Source: RBG-16-66-20 sp049651845 (GTDB taxonomy: Bacteria > Pseudomonadota > Gammaproteobacteria > Burkholderiales > SG8-39). Taken from it: a stretch of 64,000 bases of DNA. The stretch's first letter is position 1. Every line of letters starts with the position of its first letter. Location: contig JBASCW010000049.1 in the NCBI GenBank assembly GCA_049651845.1, forward strand, positions 48,324 through 112,323, read 5' to 3'. Positions 43,209 to 51,617 of the stretch are shown here, piece by piece. A program made the translations under genes and the position numbers. Under the pieces are notes generated by a model. The model searched no databases. It was not told the DNA's origin and saw nothing but the letters and a program-made list of their open reading frames with translations.

Positions 43209-44245
43209 CAGGGCCTCGCCAGGATGCGGATATCGTCTCCGACGCGGTCGAGCGACGAAATCCTCAGTTTTACTTTCTGGTCTAGAGACGAAATTCCAGA
43301 CAGTTGAACCATGCCCTGCGCCTCGTCGCCGAGCAGGCTGGGGTTCAGGTAGATGAGGAATTCGTCCACGCAGCCTTCGCGCACGAGCGAGCCGTTGAGG
43401 CGGAATCCGGCCTCCACATGCAGCTCGTTTACGCCGCGGCGCGCGAGCTCGTTGAGCATCTCGGGCAGCTCCACCTTGCCGTGCCGGTTCGGCAGCCGGT
43501 GGGTCTCGGCATTGAGCGGCCGGTCGGCGTCGATCGCGGTGAAGATCAGCGCCCCGCCGCCGTCGAGCACTTTCGCGTCGTGCCGGATTTCCAGGCGGCT
43601 GTCCACGACCACGCGCAGCGGCTGGCGCGGCGTCGCCACCTCGCGCACGGTGAGGCGCGGATCGTCGGCCTTGACGGTGCCGATTCCGGTGAGGATCGCG
43701 CAGGCGCGTGCGCGCCAGCGGTGGCCGTCCCTGCGCGCCTCTGGGCCCGTGATCCATTGCGACCGGCCGTCGGCCAGAGCCGTGCGGCCATCGAGCGTCG
43801 CGGCGATCTTCATGCGCACCCAGGGGCGGCCGCGCGTCACGCGCGAGACGAAGCCGATGTTGAGCTCGCGCGCCTCGGCTTCCAGCAAGCCGTGCTCGAA
43901 GGCGATGCCCGCGGCCGCGAGCTTCGCGCCGCCGTGCGCCGCTTCAGGATTCGGATCGAGCATGGCCGCGACCACCCGGGCCACCTTGTCCTTCACGAGC
44001 AGATCGGCACAAGGGGGCGTGCGGCCGTGGTGGTTGCAGGGCTCGAGCGTCAGGTAGACGGTCGCGCCGGCGGCCCTCGCGCCCGCGATCTCGATCGCCA
44101 GCGCCTCGGCGTGCGGCGCGCCCGCTTGCTCGTGCCAGCCCTCGCCGACCACCGTCTCGCCCTGGGTGACGACGCAGCCGACGCGCGGGTTGGGCGTCGT
44201 CGTGTAGAGCCCCTTCGCGGCGAGCTCGAGCGCCCGCGCCATCAT
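43208..44245 (-). CDS. ribD: Bifunctional riboflavin deaminase/reductase RibD
   Basis: A roughly 345-residue enzyme: the deaminase domain with PHAEALAI and EPCNHHGRTPPCADLL (zinc site), then the reductase domain (GRPWVRMKIAATLDGRTAL). The usual first residues (about eight before MARAL) appear to be lost, because palindromic repeat 2 lies immediately upstream; the first ATG pair is at 44245-44240, with no clear ribosome site. A frame open through the repeat means a longer N terminus from a non-ATG codon is possible. It couples to ribE. Confidence 0.88.
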   Translation of the reverse strand: MMARALELAAKGLYTTTPNPRVGCVVTQGETVVGEGWHEQAGAPHAEALAIEIAGARAAGATVYLTLEPCNHHGRTPPCADLLVKDKVARVVAAMLDPNPEAAHGGAKLAAAGIAFEHGLLEAEARELNIGFVSRVTRGRPWVRMKIAATLDGRTALADGRSQWITGPEARRDGHRWRARACAILTGIGTVKADDPRLTVREVATPRQPLRVVVDSRLEIRHDAKVLDGGGALIFTAIDADRPLNAETHRLPNRHGKVELPEMLNELARRGVNELHVEAGFRLNGSLVREGCVDEFLIYLNPSLLGDEAQGMVQLSGISSLDQKVKLRISSLDRVGDDIRILARP

Positions 44246-44260
44246 CGCGCGATCGAATGG

Positions 44261-44344
44261 GGAAAAGGGGGTCAGAGCAACATTTCCTTTGAGAGTCGTG
44301 CTGGCGAAGGTGGTCAGGGAAATGTTGCTCTGACCCCCTTTTCC
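44261..44344. repeat. Palindromic repeat element, copy 2
   Basis: Perfect 27-base arms (44261-44287 and 44318-44344) flank a 30-base loop. The outer 17 bases of each arm match copy 1 (20797-20852). The right arm touches the nrdR stop codon and the left arm lies 15 bases from the ribD start, so the element has been placed precisely in the nrdR-ribD junction. Confidence 0.9.
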
Positions 44345-44808
44345 TACTTCCTGCGCTTCTTGGTCTTGACTTCCTGCACCGCCTCCCGGAAGTCGTCGGG
44401 CGTCTCGAAGCTGCGGTACACCGAGGCGAAGCGGATGTAGGCGATCTTGTCGAGCTTGGCGAGCTCGCGCATCACGAGGTCGCCGACGCGGCTGGTCGGG
44501 ACCTCGCGCTCGCCGACCGCGAGCAGCTTCTCCTCGATGCGGTCCACCGCGGCGTCCACCTCCCCGGTGGCCACCGGGCGCTTGCGCAACGCCAGGCGCA
44601 TGCTGCCAAGCAGCTTGTCGCGGTCGAAGTCGGTGCGGCTGCCGCCCTTCTTCACCAGGCGCGGCATGCGCAGCTCCACGCGCTCGTAGGTGGTGAAGCG
44701 CTTGTCGCACTTCGGGCACTTGCGCCGCCGGCGGATGACGTTGCTGTCCTCGTTCGAGCGCGTGTCCACCACCTGGGTGTCCTCGCTCGAGCAGAACGGG
44801 CAGCGCAT
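44344..44808 (-). CDS. nrdR: Transcriptional repressor NrdR
   Basis: A 154-residue repressor of ribonucleotide reductase genes. It has the N-terminal zinc ribbon (MRCPFCSSEDTQVVDTR and CPKCDKRF) and an ATP-cone domain that senses dATP/ATP. It lies between glyA and the riboflavin genes, as in many betaproteobacteria. Confidence 0.95.
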   Translation of the reverse strand: MRCPFCSSEDTQVVDTRSNEDSNVIRRRRKCPKCDKRFTTYERVELRMPRLVKKGGSRTDFDRDKLLGSMRLALRKRPVATGEVDAAVDRIEEKLLAVGEREVPTSRVGDLVMRELAKLDKIAYIRFASVYRSFETPDDFREAVQEVKTKKRRK

Positions 44809-44830
44809 GAAGGGGCAACCCGTCCGGCCG

Positions 44831-46090
44831 CTAGCCGTACACCGGGTATTTCGCGCACATCGCCTTGACCTCGCGCGCCACGCGCTGCAGCGTGAGCTCG
44901 TTGCGCGGGTCCTCGAGCACGTCGGCCATGAGCCCCGCGAGCTTCTCGGCCTCGGCTTCGCCGAAGCCGCGCGTGGTCATCGCCGGCGAGCCGACGCGGA
45001 TGCCCGAGGTGACCGCAGGTTTCTGCGGGTCGTTCGGGATGGCGTTCTTGTTGACGGTCATGTGCGCGCGGCCGAGCGCGTCCTCGGCATCCTTGCCGGT
45101 GACGTTCTTCGCGCGCAGGTCGAGCAGGAACATGTGGCAGTCGGTGCCGCCCGAGACGATGCGCAGGCCGCGCCGAGCGAGCGCCGCGGCCATGGTGCGC
45201 GCGTTCGCCACCACTTTGGCCTGGTAGTCGCAGAATTCGGGCTGCAGCGCCTCGCCGAGCGCCACTGCCTTGGCGGCGATGACGTGCATCAGCGGCCCGC
45301 CCTGCAGGCCGGGGAAGATCGCCGAGTTGATCGCCTTCTCGTGCTCGGGCTTGCCGAGGATCAGGCCGCCGCGCGGGCCGCGCAGCGTCTTGTGGGTGGT
45401 GGTGGTGACGAAATCGGCCACGCCGACCGGCGTGGGGTACAGGCCGGTGGCGACGAGGCCCGCGTAATGCGCCATGTCCGACATCAGCAGCGCGCCGCAC
45501 TTGTCCGCGATCGCCCGGAAGCGCTGCCAGTCGATCACGCGCGAGTACGCCGAGGCGCCGGTCACGATCAGCCTGGGTTTCTCCTGCAAAGCGGTCTTTT
45601 CTGCTTCCTCGTAGTCGATTTCCTCGTTCTTGTTCAACCCATACGAAACCACTCGATAGAGCTTGCCGGAAAGATTCACCGGCGAGCCGTGCGTGAGGTG
45701 GCCGCCCATCGCGAGCGACATGCCGAGGATGGTGTCGCCGGGCTCGAGCGCCGAGGTATACACCGCCTGGTTCGCCTGCGAGCCCGAATGCGGCTGCACG
45801 TTCGCCCAGGGCGCGCCGAACAGGCGCCTGGCGCGGTCGATGGCGATGGTCTCGGCGATGTCGACGTACTCGCAGCCGCCGTAGTAGCGCTTGCCGGGGT
45901 AGCCCTCGGCGTACTTGTTGGTGAGCACCGAGCCCTGCGCCGCGAGCACCGCGGCGCTCACGTAGTTCTCGGAGGCGATCAACTCTACGTGGTCTTCCTG
46001 GCGGCGCGCTTCCTGGCGGATGGCGCCGAACAGCTCCGGATCGGCCTGCGCCAGGGCGTCGGCCTGCTGCTGGGATTTGGTCGCGAACAT
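44831..46090 (-). CDS. glyA: Serine hydroxymethyltransferase
   Basis: A 419-residue PLP enzyme that interconverts serine and glycine with THF. The PLP-lysine motif TTTTHKTLRGPRGG and the substrate segment ENYVSAAVL are present. It precedes nrdR by 22 bases. Confidence 0.97.
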   Translation of the reverse strand: MFATKSQQQADALAQADPELFGAIRQEARRQEDHVELIASENYVSAAVLAAQGSVLTNKYAEGYPGKRYYGGCEYVDIAETIAIDRARRLFGAPWANVQPHSGSQANQAVYTSALEPGDTILGMSLAMGGHLTHGSPVNLSGKLYRVVSYGLNKNEEIDYEEAEKTALQEKPRLIVTGASAYSRVIDWQRFRAIADKCGALLMSDMAHYAGLVATGLYPTPVGVADFVTTTTHKTLRGPRGGLILGKPEHEKAINSAIFPGLQGGPLMHVIAAKAVALGEALQPEFCDYQAKVVANARTMAAALARRGLRIVSGGTDCHMFLLDLRAKNVTGKDAEDALGRAHMTVNKNAIPNDPQKPAVTSGIRVGSPAMTTRGFGEAEAEKLAGLMADVLEDPRNELTLQRVAREVKAMCAKYPVYG

Positions 46091-46112
46091 GCCCGATTTT
46101 ACCAGCCGGGCG

Positions 46113-47015
46113 TCAGATCCCTTCTGCCTGCAGCGAATAGCGCACCGAGTGGTCGCCGTGGCGCGTGGCGTTCTTGCCCAGGCCGATCCAGCCGCGGCCG
46201 TTCAGCACCGCCTCCTCGCGCCGCAGGTGCACCTCGCTGGAATGCTCGTCGACCATCAGGAAGGTGCCGTTGCTCGACAGGTCGGTGATCACGAAGTGGC
46301 CCTCGCGCGTGTGCACGCGCGCGTGGATGCGCGAGGCGAACAGGCTCACGATGACGATGTCGTTCGAGTCGTCGCGCCCCATCTGGATCGTCGGCCGGCT
46401 GCGGTTGACGACGAAGATGTTGCCCCGGTAGATGAGCTTGAGCGACTGCTGCACGGCCTTGGCGAAATCGGCGCGCGTCAGGTTGGTCTCGGTGACCGCC
46501 GGGTCGTAGCGCCACATCACCTCGCTCACCGCCACTTCCTCGGCCTTGCCCTTGATGCGCGTCGGGAACAGGGCCCGGCAGCGCGTGCGCAAGCCGGGGC
46601 TGAGCGCCTCCACGGTCTGCGCCGAGGTGAGGATCTGCTCGGGATTCGCGAGCACCACCAGGCGCGAGCAAACGTTCATGGTGTCGCCGAACACGTCGCC
46701 CTTGGACAGGATCACCGGGCCGTAGGTGAAGCCGATCTTGAGCTGCAGCCGGTTGCGCGTGCCCTGCGCCGCCGCGAGCACGGTGCTCTGGATCTCGCAG
46801 GCGGCGCGAAAGGCCTGGTCGGGATCCTCGAACGCGTAGATCACGCCGTCGCCGAGCATCTTCACCACGGCGCCCTGGTGCTTGGCGATCACCTTCTCGA
46901 GGCGCGCGAACACGCCGTTGATGAGCGCGAGCGCGACCGTGTCGCCGAGGGATTCGTAGAGTTTGGTGCTGTCCGTGACGTCCACGAACAGCACGGCGCG
47001 CTGCGCGGTTTCCAT
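46113..47015 (-). CDS. Class III adenylate/guanylate cyclase domain protein with FHA domain
   Basis: A 300-residue signalling protein. The cyclase homology domain (about 1-170) keeps both metal aspartates, D12 (LFVDVTDSTKL) and D56 (GDG), plus K52. An FHA domain follows (about 205-290) with GRDDSND, SRIHA and DLSSNGTFL, which binds phosphothreonine. It therefore probably makes cAMP or cGMP under phospho-dependent control. It lies 22 bases upstream of glyA; the ATG at 47015 starts the family-like METAQRAVLF. Confidence 0.83.
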   Translation of the reverse strand: METAQRAVLFVDVTDSTKLYESLGDTVALALINGVFARLEKVIAKHQGAVVKMLGDGVIYAFEDPDQAFRAACEIQSTVLAAAQGTRNRLQLKIGFTYGPVILSKGDVFGDTMNVCSRLVVLANPEQILTSAQTVEALSPGLRTRCRALFPTRIKGKAEEVAVSEVMWRYDPAVTETNLTRADFAKAVQQSLKLIYRGNIFVVNRSRPTIQMGRDDSNDIVIVSLFASRIHARVHTREGHFVITDLSSNGTFLMVDEHSSEVHLRREEAVLNGRGWIGLGKNATRHGDHSVRYSLQAEGI

Positions 47016-47029
47016 GCTTTCGCTCGGGA

Positions 47030-47623
47030 CTATACGACGAGCGGCAGCGCGAGGTCACCGGGCGTGTCGATGTCGCGCAGCACCGCGGGATCGCCGACCG
47101 GAACCTTGACAATCTCTGACGCATGCGCGGCGAGCAGCTGCTTCGCGCCCTCGTCGCCCTGCAGGGCGGCGAGCTGCTCGCGGAACTTCGCCGCGAAGCC
47201 CACGGGATGGCCGCGGCGCGCGCGAAAGTAGGGCGCGGCGATCGCCGCGCCGTGCACCAGCGCGTCGCGCACTGCAGCCAGGCTGGACGGGCGGATAAAA
47301 GGCATGTCGCCGAGCGCGACGAGGTAGGCGTCGGCCCGCCGTTGCCCTTGGTCCGCGGCGCGCACGCCGCAGGCGAGGCTCGCGCCCATGCCCTGCTCCG
47401 CCTTCTCGCACACCACGATCTCGCAGCTTTCCTTCTCGAGCAATTCTCTCAACCGGGTGGAATCCGGGCGCACGACGGCCAGAACTCTTTCCGGGAACAC
47501 AGCCCTGAGATGCCTCGCCGACTGCACCGCGATCGCCACTTCGTGCGGCAGCGCGTGCAGCAGCTTGTCGGAGCCGAAGCGGCTCGCCGATCCCGCGGCG
47601 AGCAGGATCGCGACGACGTTCAA
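47030..47623 (-). CDS. mocA: Molybdenum cofactor cytidylyltransferase (MocA family)
   Basis: A 197-residue nucleotidyltransferase with LLAAGSASRFGSDKLL at the N terminus and LGDMPFI in the middle, which converts Mo-molybdopterin to the cytosine dinucleotide form used by CO-dehydrogenase-type hydroxylases. It follows xdhC by one base, and the coxSLM hydroxylase genes lie 3.5 kb away, a clear functional link. Confidence 0.9.
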   Translation of the reverse strand: MNVVAILLAAGSASRFGSDKLLHALPHEVAIAVQSARHLRAVFPERVLAVVRPDSTRLRELLEKESCEIVVCEKAEQGMGASLACGVRAADQGQRRADAYLVALGDMPFIRPSSLAAVRDALVHGAAIAAPYFRARRGHPVGFAAKFREQLAALQGDEGAKQLLAAHASEIVKVPVGDPAVLRDIDTPGDLALPLVV

Positions 47624-47624
47624 G

Positions 47625-48659
47625 TCAGGCCTTCTGCGTGCCGGAGGAAGCGGCGGTCGGGACTTCGCAGGCCGAGGGGTCGAAGCGGCGTGCGGGCTTC
47701 GCGGCCCAGCTGGGCTCGCTCACGCCGTGGCGCACCGCGGTCATCTCGGCGAGGATCGCCACCGCGATCTCGGGCGGCGTCTTCGAGCCGATGTACAGTC
47801 CCACGGGCCCGCGCAGGCGCGCGATCTCGCCCTCCGAGACGTCGAACTCCTTCAGGCGCACGCGGCGCGCGTCGTTGTTCTTCTTCGAGCCGATCGCGCC
47901 GACGTAGAACGCCGGAGACTTGAGCGCCTCCATGAGCGCGAGATCGTCGATTTTCGGGTCGTGCGTGAGTGCGATCACCGCGCAGTGGCCGTCCAGGCTG
48001 CCCGCCGCGATCACGTCGTCGGGCATGCCGCGCTCGAGCGGTACCTCCGCCAGGTCCCAGCCGTCCGCGTACTCTTCGCGCGGATCGATCACCAGCACCT
48101 GGTAGTCGAGCATGCGCGCCATCTCGGCGAGGTAGCGCGTGAGCTGGCCGGCGCCGATCAGGATCATGCGCCAGCGCGGCCCGTGCACCGTGACCAGCAC
48201 CTTGCCGTCGAACTCGAGCACGTCCTCGCTGCTGCCGGGCTGCATCGACACCTGGCCGCTCGCCATCTCGAGCCGGCGCTTGACGAGCTGCTGCCTGCCG
48301 ATGGTCTCGAGCAGCTCGCCGAACGCGCTGCGCTCGGTGACCGGCTCCATCACCAGCTCGAGCGTGCCGCCGCAGGGCAGGCCCCAGCGCGTCGCTTCCT
48401 CGTTGGTGACGCCGTAGACGACGTGCGCGGGCTTGTCCTGCGCCACCTTGCCCGCGCGCACCTTCTCGATGAGGTCGTCCTCGACGCAGCCGCCCGACAC
48501 CGAGCCCACCACCTGGCCGTCGTCGCGCACCACCACCAGCGCCCCCACCGGCCGCGGCGCCGAGCCCCAGGTGCGCACGATGGTGCCGAAGGTGGCGCGG
48601 TGCCCCGCCTTGCGCCAGCCCTCGGCGGTGCGCAGGACTTCGATGTCGACGCTATCCAT
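47625..48659 (-). CDS. xdhC: XdhC/CoxI-family molybdenum hydroxylase maturation protein
   Basis: A 344-residue protein: XdhC_CoxI domain (RTWGSAPRPVGALVVVRDDG and GSVSGGCVEDDLI at the N terminus) and a C-terminal Rossmann domain (ILIGAGQLTRYLAEMA). Members sulfurate and insert the Mo cofactor into xanthine dehydrogenase/CODH enzymes. It overlaps the end of the upstream sensor kinase gene by eight bases and precedes mocA. Confidence 0.9.
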   Translation of the reverse strand: MDSVDIEVLRTAEGWRKAGHRATFGTIVRTWGSAPRPVGALVVVRDDGQVVGSVSGGCVEDDLIEKVRAGKVAQDKPAHVVYGVTNEEATRWGLPCGGTLELVMEPVTERSAFGELLETIGRQQLVKRRLEMASGQVSMQPGSSEDVLEFDGKVLVTVHGPRWRMILIGAGQLTRYLAEMARMLDYQVLVIDPREEYADGWDLAEVPLERGMPDDVIAAGSLDGHCAVIALTHDPKIDDLALMEALKSPAFYVGAIGSKKNNDARRVRLKEFDVSEGEIARLRGPVGLYIGSKTPPEIAVAILAEMTAVRHGVSEPSWAAKPARRFDPSACEVPTAASSGTQKA

Positions 48660-50013
48660 TGGAGGGAAATGTTAACCCAAGTTTGCAGCCGCGGTCCGCC
48701 TCGCCGGTGCCGATCGCGATCTCGGCGCGGTGCGCCGCGGCGATCTCGCGCACGATTGCCAGGCCCAGCCCGCTGCCGGTGCCGGGCGTGCCCGCCACGC
48801 GGTGGAAGCGCTCGAACACCCGTTCGCGCTCCGCGGCGGGTATGCCGGGCCCGTCGTCTTCGACCTCGAGGAAGGGCTGCTGGTTCCGCGAGCCCCCGAG
48901 GGACGCCTCTGCGTTCCGCAGTCCTGTACGCACCGTGACGCGCGCGCCCGCCGGCGAGTACTCGAGGGCGTTGTGGATCAGGTTGGCGAGCGCTTCGCGC
49001 AGCAGCAGCGCGTCGCCGGCCACCGGCGCGTCGGCGAGCTCGAAGCCCAGATCGATCTCCTTGACCATCGCGCGGCGCACCCATTCGTCGGCGACGTCCT
49101 CGACCACGGCGCGCAGGTTCAGCGGCGCGACCGCGTCGGTGCGCGTGCCGCCCGGCTCGGCGCGCGCGAGCGCGAGCAGCTGGTTGGCGAGTCGCGCGGT
49201 GCGGGTGGTGGCCAGGTGCACCTGCTCGAGCTGCGCGCGGATCTCCCCGGGCTTGAGCTGCGCGAGCGCTATTTCGGTATGCGCCTGCAGGCCCGCGAGC
49301 GGCGTGCGCAGCTGGTGCGCGGCGTTCGCGAGGAAGCGCTGCTGATTGCTGCTCGCGCTCGCGACCTGCCCGAACAACTGGTTCAGCGCGCCCACCAGCG
49401 GCCGCGCCTCCTCGGGCGCCTGGTCGGGATCGATCGGCCGCAGGTCGCGCGCCGAGCGCGCGCGGATCTCGTTCGACAGATCCTCCAGCGGCGCCAGGCC
49501 GCGCTTCACCCCGAACCACACCAGCACCAGGGAGGCCAGCGTGATGATCAGCTCGGGCACGAGGCTGGAGAGCACGATGTTGCGTGCGAGCCTGTTGCGC
49601 TTGTTGGTGGTCTCGGCGACCTGCACGGTGCAGATCTTGCCGCCGCAAGGCACCAGCATCGCGACCACGCGGATCGCCCGGTCGTGGTAGACGCCGTCGT
49701 AGGCGATCACGCCGTCCTCGGGCTGCGCGCCGGCGGGAATCGGCGGCAGCCCGGAGTCGCCGGCCAGCGTCGAGCCGTCGGGCCGGCGCAGCTGGTAGAA
49801 GATGGCGTCGTACTTGTCGGTGCGCAGCACCTGCTCGGTGTCGTCGGGCAGGTCGATCTGTACCGAATCGCCCGAGCTGCGGATGCGCTCGCCGAGCGCG
49901 ATGCCGACGTCGACGAGCGCCTGGTCGTAGGCTTCGCCCGCCGGCTCGAGCGACAGGAAGTAGGCGCCGAACGCGCCGAGGACCAGCAGCGCCGCCACCG
50001 GCGGCAGCAGCAT
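48652..50013 (-). CDS. Sensor histidine kinase (TctE-like)
   Basis: A 453-residue two-component sensor with a membrane helix at the N terminus, a periplasmic domain (about 25-148), a second helix (about 150-170), a phosphoacceptor H233 in NAAHQLRTPLAG, and an ATPase domain with NLIHNALEYSP and DDGPGIP. The TctE family senses tricarboxylates. The ATG at 50013 is used, though the start may lie a few codons further out (LRVRLLK precedes it). Its partner regulator is directly upstream. Confidence 0.87.
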   Translation of the reverse strand: MLLPPVAALLVLGAFGAYFLSLEPAGEAYDQALVDVGIALGERIRSSGDSVQIDLPDDTEQVLRTDKYDAIFYQLRRPDGSTLAGDSGLPPIPAGAQPEDGVIAYDGVYHDRAIRVVAMLVPCGGKICTVQVAETTNKRNRLARNIVLSSLVPELIITLASLVLVWFGVKRGLAPLEDLSNEIRARSARDLRPIDPDQAPEEARPLVGALNQLFGQVASASSNQQRFLANAAHQLRTPLAGLQAHTEIALAQLKPGEIRAQLEQVHLATTRTARLANQLLALARAEPGGTRTDAVAPLNLRAVVEDVADEWVRRAMVKEIDLGFELADAPVAGDALLLREALANLIHNALEYSPAGARVTVRTGLRNAEASLGGSRNQQPFLEVEDDGPGIPAAERERVFERFHRVAGTPGTGSGLGLAIVREIAAAHRAEIAIGTGEADRGCKLGLTFPSNG

Positions 50014-50035
50014 CTTGAGCAGCCTGACGCGCAGG

Positions 50036-50734
50036 CTACTGACCAGCTTCGCTCTCCCGGAACTCTTCGAGCATGTAGCCGAAGCCGCGCACCGTGCGGA
50101 TCCGCACGCCCGCGGCGTCGAGCTTGGCGCGCAGCCGCGACACGTAGACCTCGATCGCGTTCGGCGTCAGCTCCTCGCCCCAGCTCGCGACCGCCTGGAT
50201 GATGGCGTCCTTGGAGACAATTTTCTCCACGCGCGAGAGCAGCACTTCCAGCACCGCCCACTCGCGCGCCGCGAGGTCGAGCGGCGCGCCGGCGAGCTGC
50301 GCGCGGCGCGCGAGCGTGTCCAGCACCAGCGGCCCGTGCACGATTCTCGGCCCGGTCTGCGCCTGCGAGCGGCGCACCAGCGCGCGCACGCGCGCCGTGA
50401 GCTCGGGCATCGCGAAGGGCTTGGCCAGGTAGTCGTCGGCGCCGAGGTCGAGGCCGTGCACGCGGTCGTCGAGCGCGTCGCGCGCGGTGAGCACCAGCAC
50501 CGGCGTGCGGTTGCCGGCGGCACGCAGCCGCCGCAGCACCTCGAAGCCATCGATGCCCGGCAAGCCGATGTCCAGGAGAATGACGTCGAAGCGCTCCTGG
50601 CGCGCGCCGAGCACCGCCTGCTCGCCCTTGGCCATGACGTCCACCGCGTGGCCCTCGCCCTCGAGGATGCGCGCGATGCCGCTCGCGAGAGCGGCGTCGT
50701 CCTCGACGATGAGTATCCTCACCTGTTCAATCAT
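50036..50734 (-). CDS. Response regulator, OmpR/TctD family
   Basis: A 232-residue regulator: receiver domain with D55 as the phosphoacceptor and acidic ED at 11-12, and a winged-helix DNA-binding domain (PNAIEVYVSRLRAKL, TVRGFGYMLEE). It forms a pair with the kinase 22 bases downstream. Its target may be the neighbouring xdhC-mocA or coxSLM genes, but nothing in the sequence shows it. Confidence 0.9.
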   Translation of the reverse strand: MIEQVRILIVEDDAALASGIARILEGEGHAVDVMAKGEQAVLGARQERFDVILLDIGLPGIDGFEVLRRLRAAGNRTPVLVLTARDALDDRVHGLDLGADDYLAKPFAMPELTARVRALVRRSQAQTGPRIVHGPLVLDTLARRAQLAGAPLDLAAREWAVLEVLLSRVEKIVSKDAIIQAVASWGEELTPNAIEVYVSRLRAKLDAAGVRIRTVRGFGYMLEEFRESEAGQ

Positions 50735-51122
50735 AGCGCCGCGTCAGGAACATGAAAGAAAAGGCCCGCACTTGGCGGGCCGAAGCCAATCCAGCCGGGG
50801 GGAGGAGGAGTAGGTTCCCCAGCCGCGCTGCTACGCGCCCATCCTGTGCGTCCAAGCTTGCGGGTCCCTTGCCGGGTGCTTGCGCGAAGCTTTCGGATCG
50901 CGCGGATCCTGATGCGAGTCCGAGGACTGCGGCGACAAACCCTTGAAGAATTGCGGGAAGCGAAGAGCGAAACAGTCCTGTCCTGCGGGCGCGCTCGCCG
51001 CCTTTCGGCAGCCTCGCGGACTCGCGGCCAAATCCGATGCCGCGGCGCAACATTGCTCCGGCCGGTGCGCTTGGCTACGATGCCCCTCCCTGGCAGCAAA
51101 AAAAGTCCCCATAGGAGGCAGC
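50735..51122. other. 388-base intergenic region between the response regulator and coxS
   Basis: No plausible coding frame was found on either strand. It contains a minus-strand terminator (50755-50781) just before the response-regulator start and, at the right end, an AGGAGG site before the coxS GTG. The terminator implies a minus-strand transcript from within this region, possibly a small RNA. Confidence 0.55.
50755..50781 (-). terminator. Rho-independent terminator on the minus strand
   Basis: GGCCCGC-ACTTG-GCGGGCC (50763-50781) is followed on the minus strand by TTTTCTTT. It lies 21 bases upstream of the response-regulator start codon and after no recognisable gene. Confidence 0.75.
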
Positions 51123-51599
51123 GTGTCGATCAAGGTTTCCATGAAAGTCAACGGCAAGGCCGTCGCCGCGGAGGTCGAGGAGCGCACGCTGCTCGTCTCG
51201 TTCATCCGCGAGTCGCTGCGCCTCACAGGTACGCACGTCGGCTGCGACACCGCGCAATGCGGCGCCTGCACCGTGAGCATGAACGGCAAGGCGGTGAAGT
51301 CCTGCTCGATGCTGGCGATGCAGGCCGAAGGCGCCGACATCACCACCATCGAGGGCGTGGCCAAGCCCGACGGCACGCTGCACCCGATGCAGGCGGCGTT
51401 CAAGGAGCACCACGGCCTGCAGTGCGGCTTCTGCACCCCGGGCATGGTGATGAACGCCATCGATTTCGCAAAAGGCAACCCGAACCCGTCGGAGCACGAG
51501 ATCCGCGAGGCGCTCGAAGGCAACCTGTGCCGCTGCACGGGCTACCACAACATCGTCAAGGCGATCGGCGCCGGCGCGCGCGCGATGGCCGGCAAGTAG
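51123..51599 (+). CDS. coxS: Molybdenum hydroxylase, small [2Fe-2S] subunit (CoxS-like)
   Basis: A 158-residue iron-sulfur protein with a plant-type [2Fe-2S] cluster (C41, C46, C49, C61) and a second cluster (C101, C104, C136, C138). It passes electrons from the Mo site to FAD in CoxM. The GTG start at 51123 gives the family N terminus MSIKVSMKVNGK and follows AGGAGG. Order coxS-coxL-coxM differs from the classical coxM-S-L. Confidence 0.93.
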   Translation: MSIKVSMKVNGKAVAAEVEERTLLVSFIRESLRLTGTHVGCDTAQCGACTVSMNGKAVKSCSMLAMQAEGADITTIEGVAKPDGTLHPMQAAFKEHHGLQCGFCTPGMVMNAIDFAKGNPNPSEHEIREALEGNLCRCTGYHNIVKAIGAGARAMAGK

Positions 51600-51617
51600 T
51601 CAACCACGGAGGTCACC

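Noticed and set aside
50727..51053. 108-residue minus-strand frame upstream of the response regulator
   Set aside because: It runs through the terminator hairpin and into the regulator start; composition is not protein-like.
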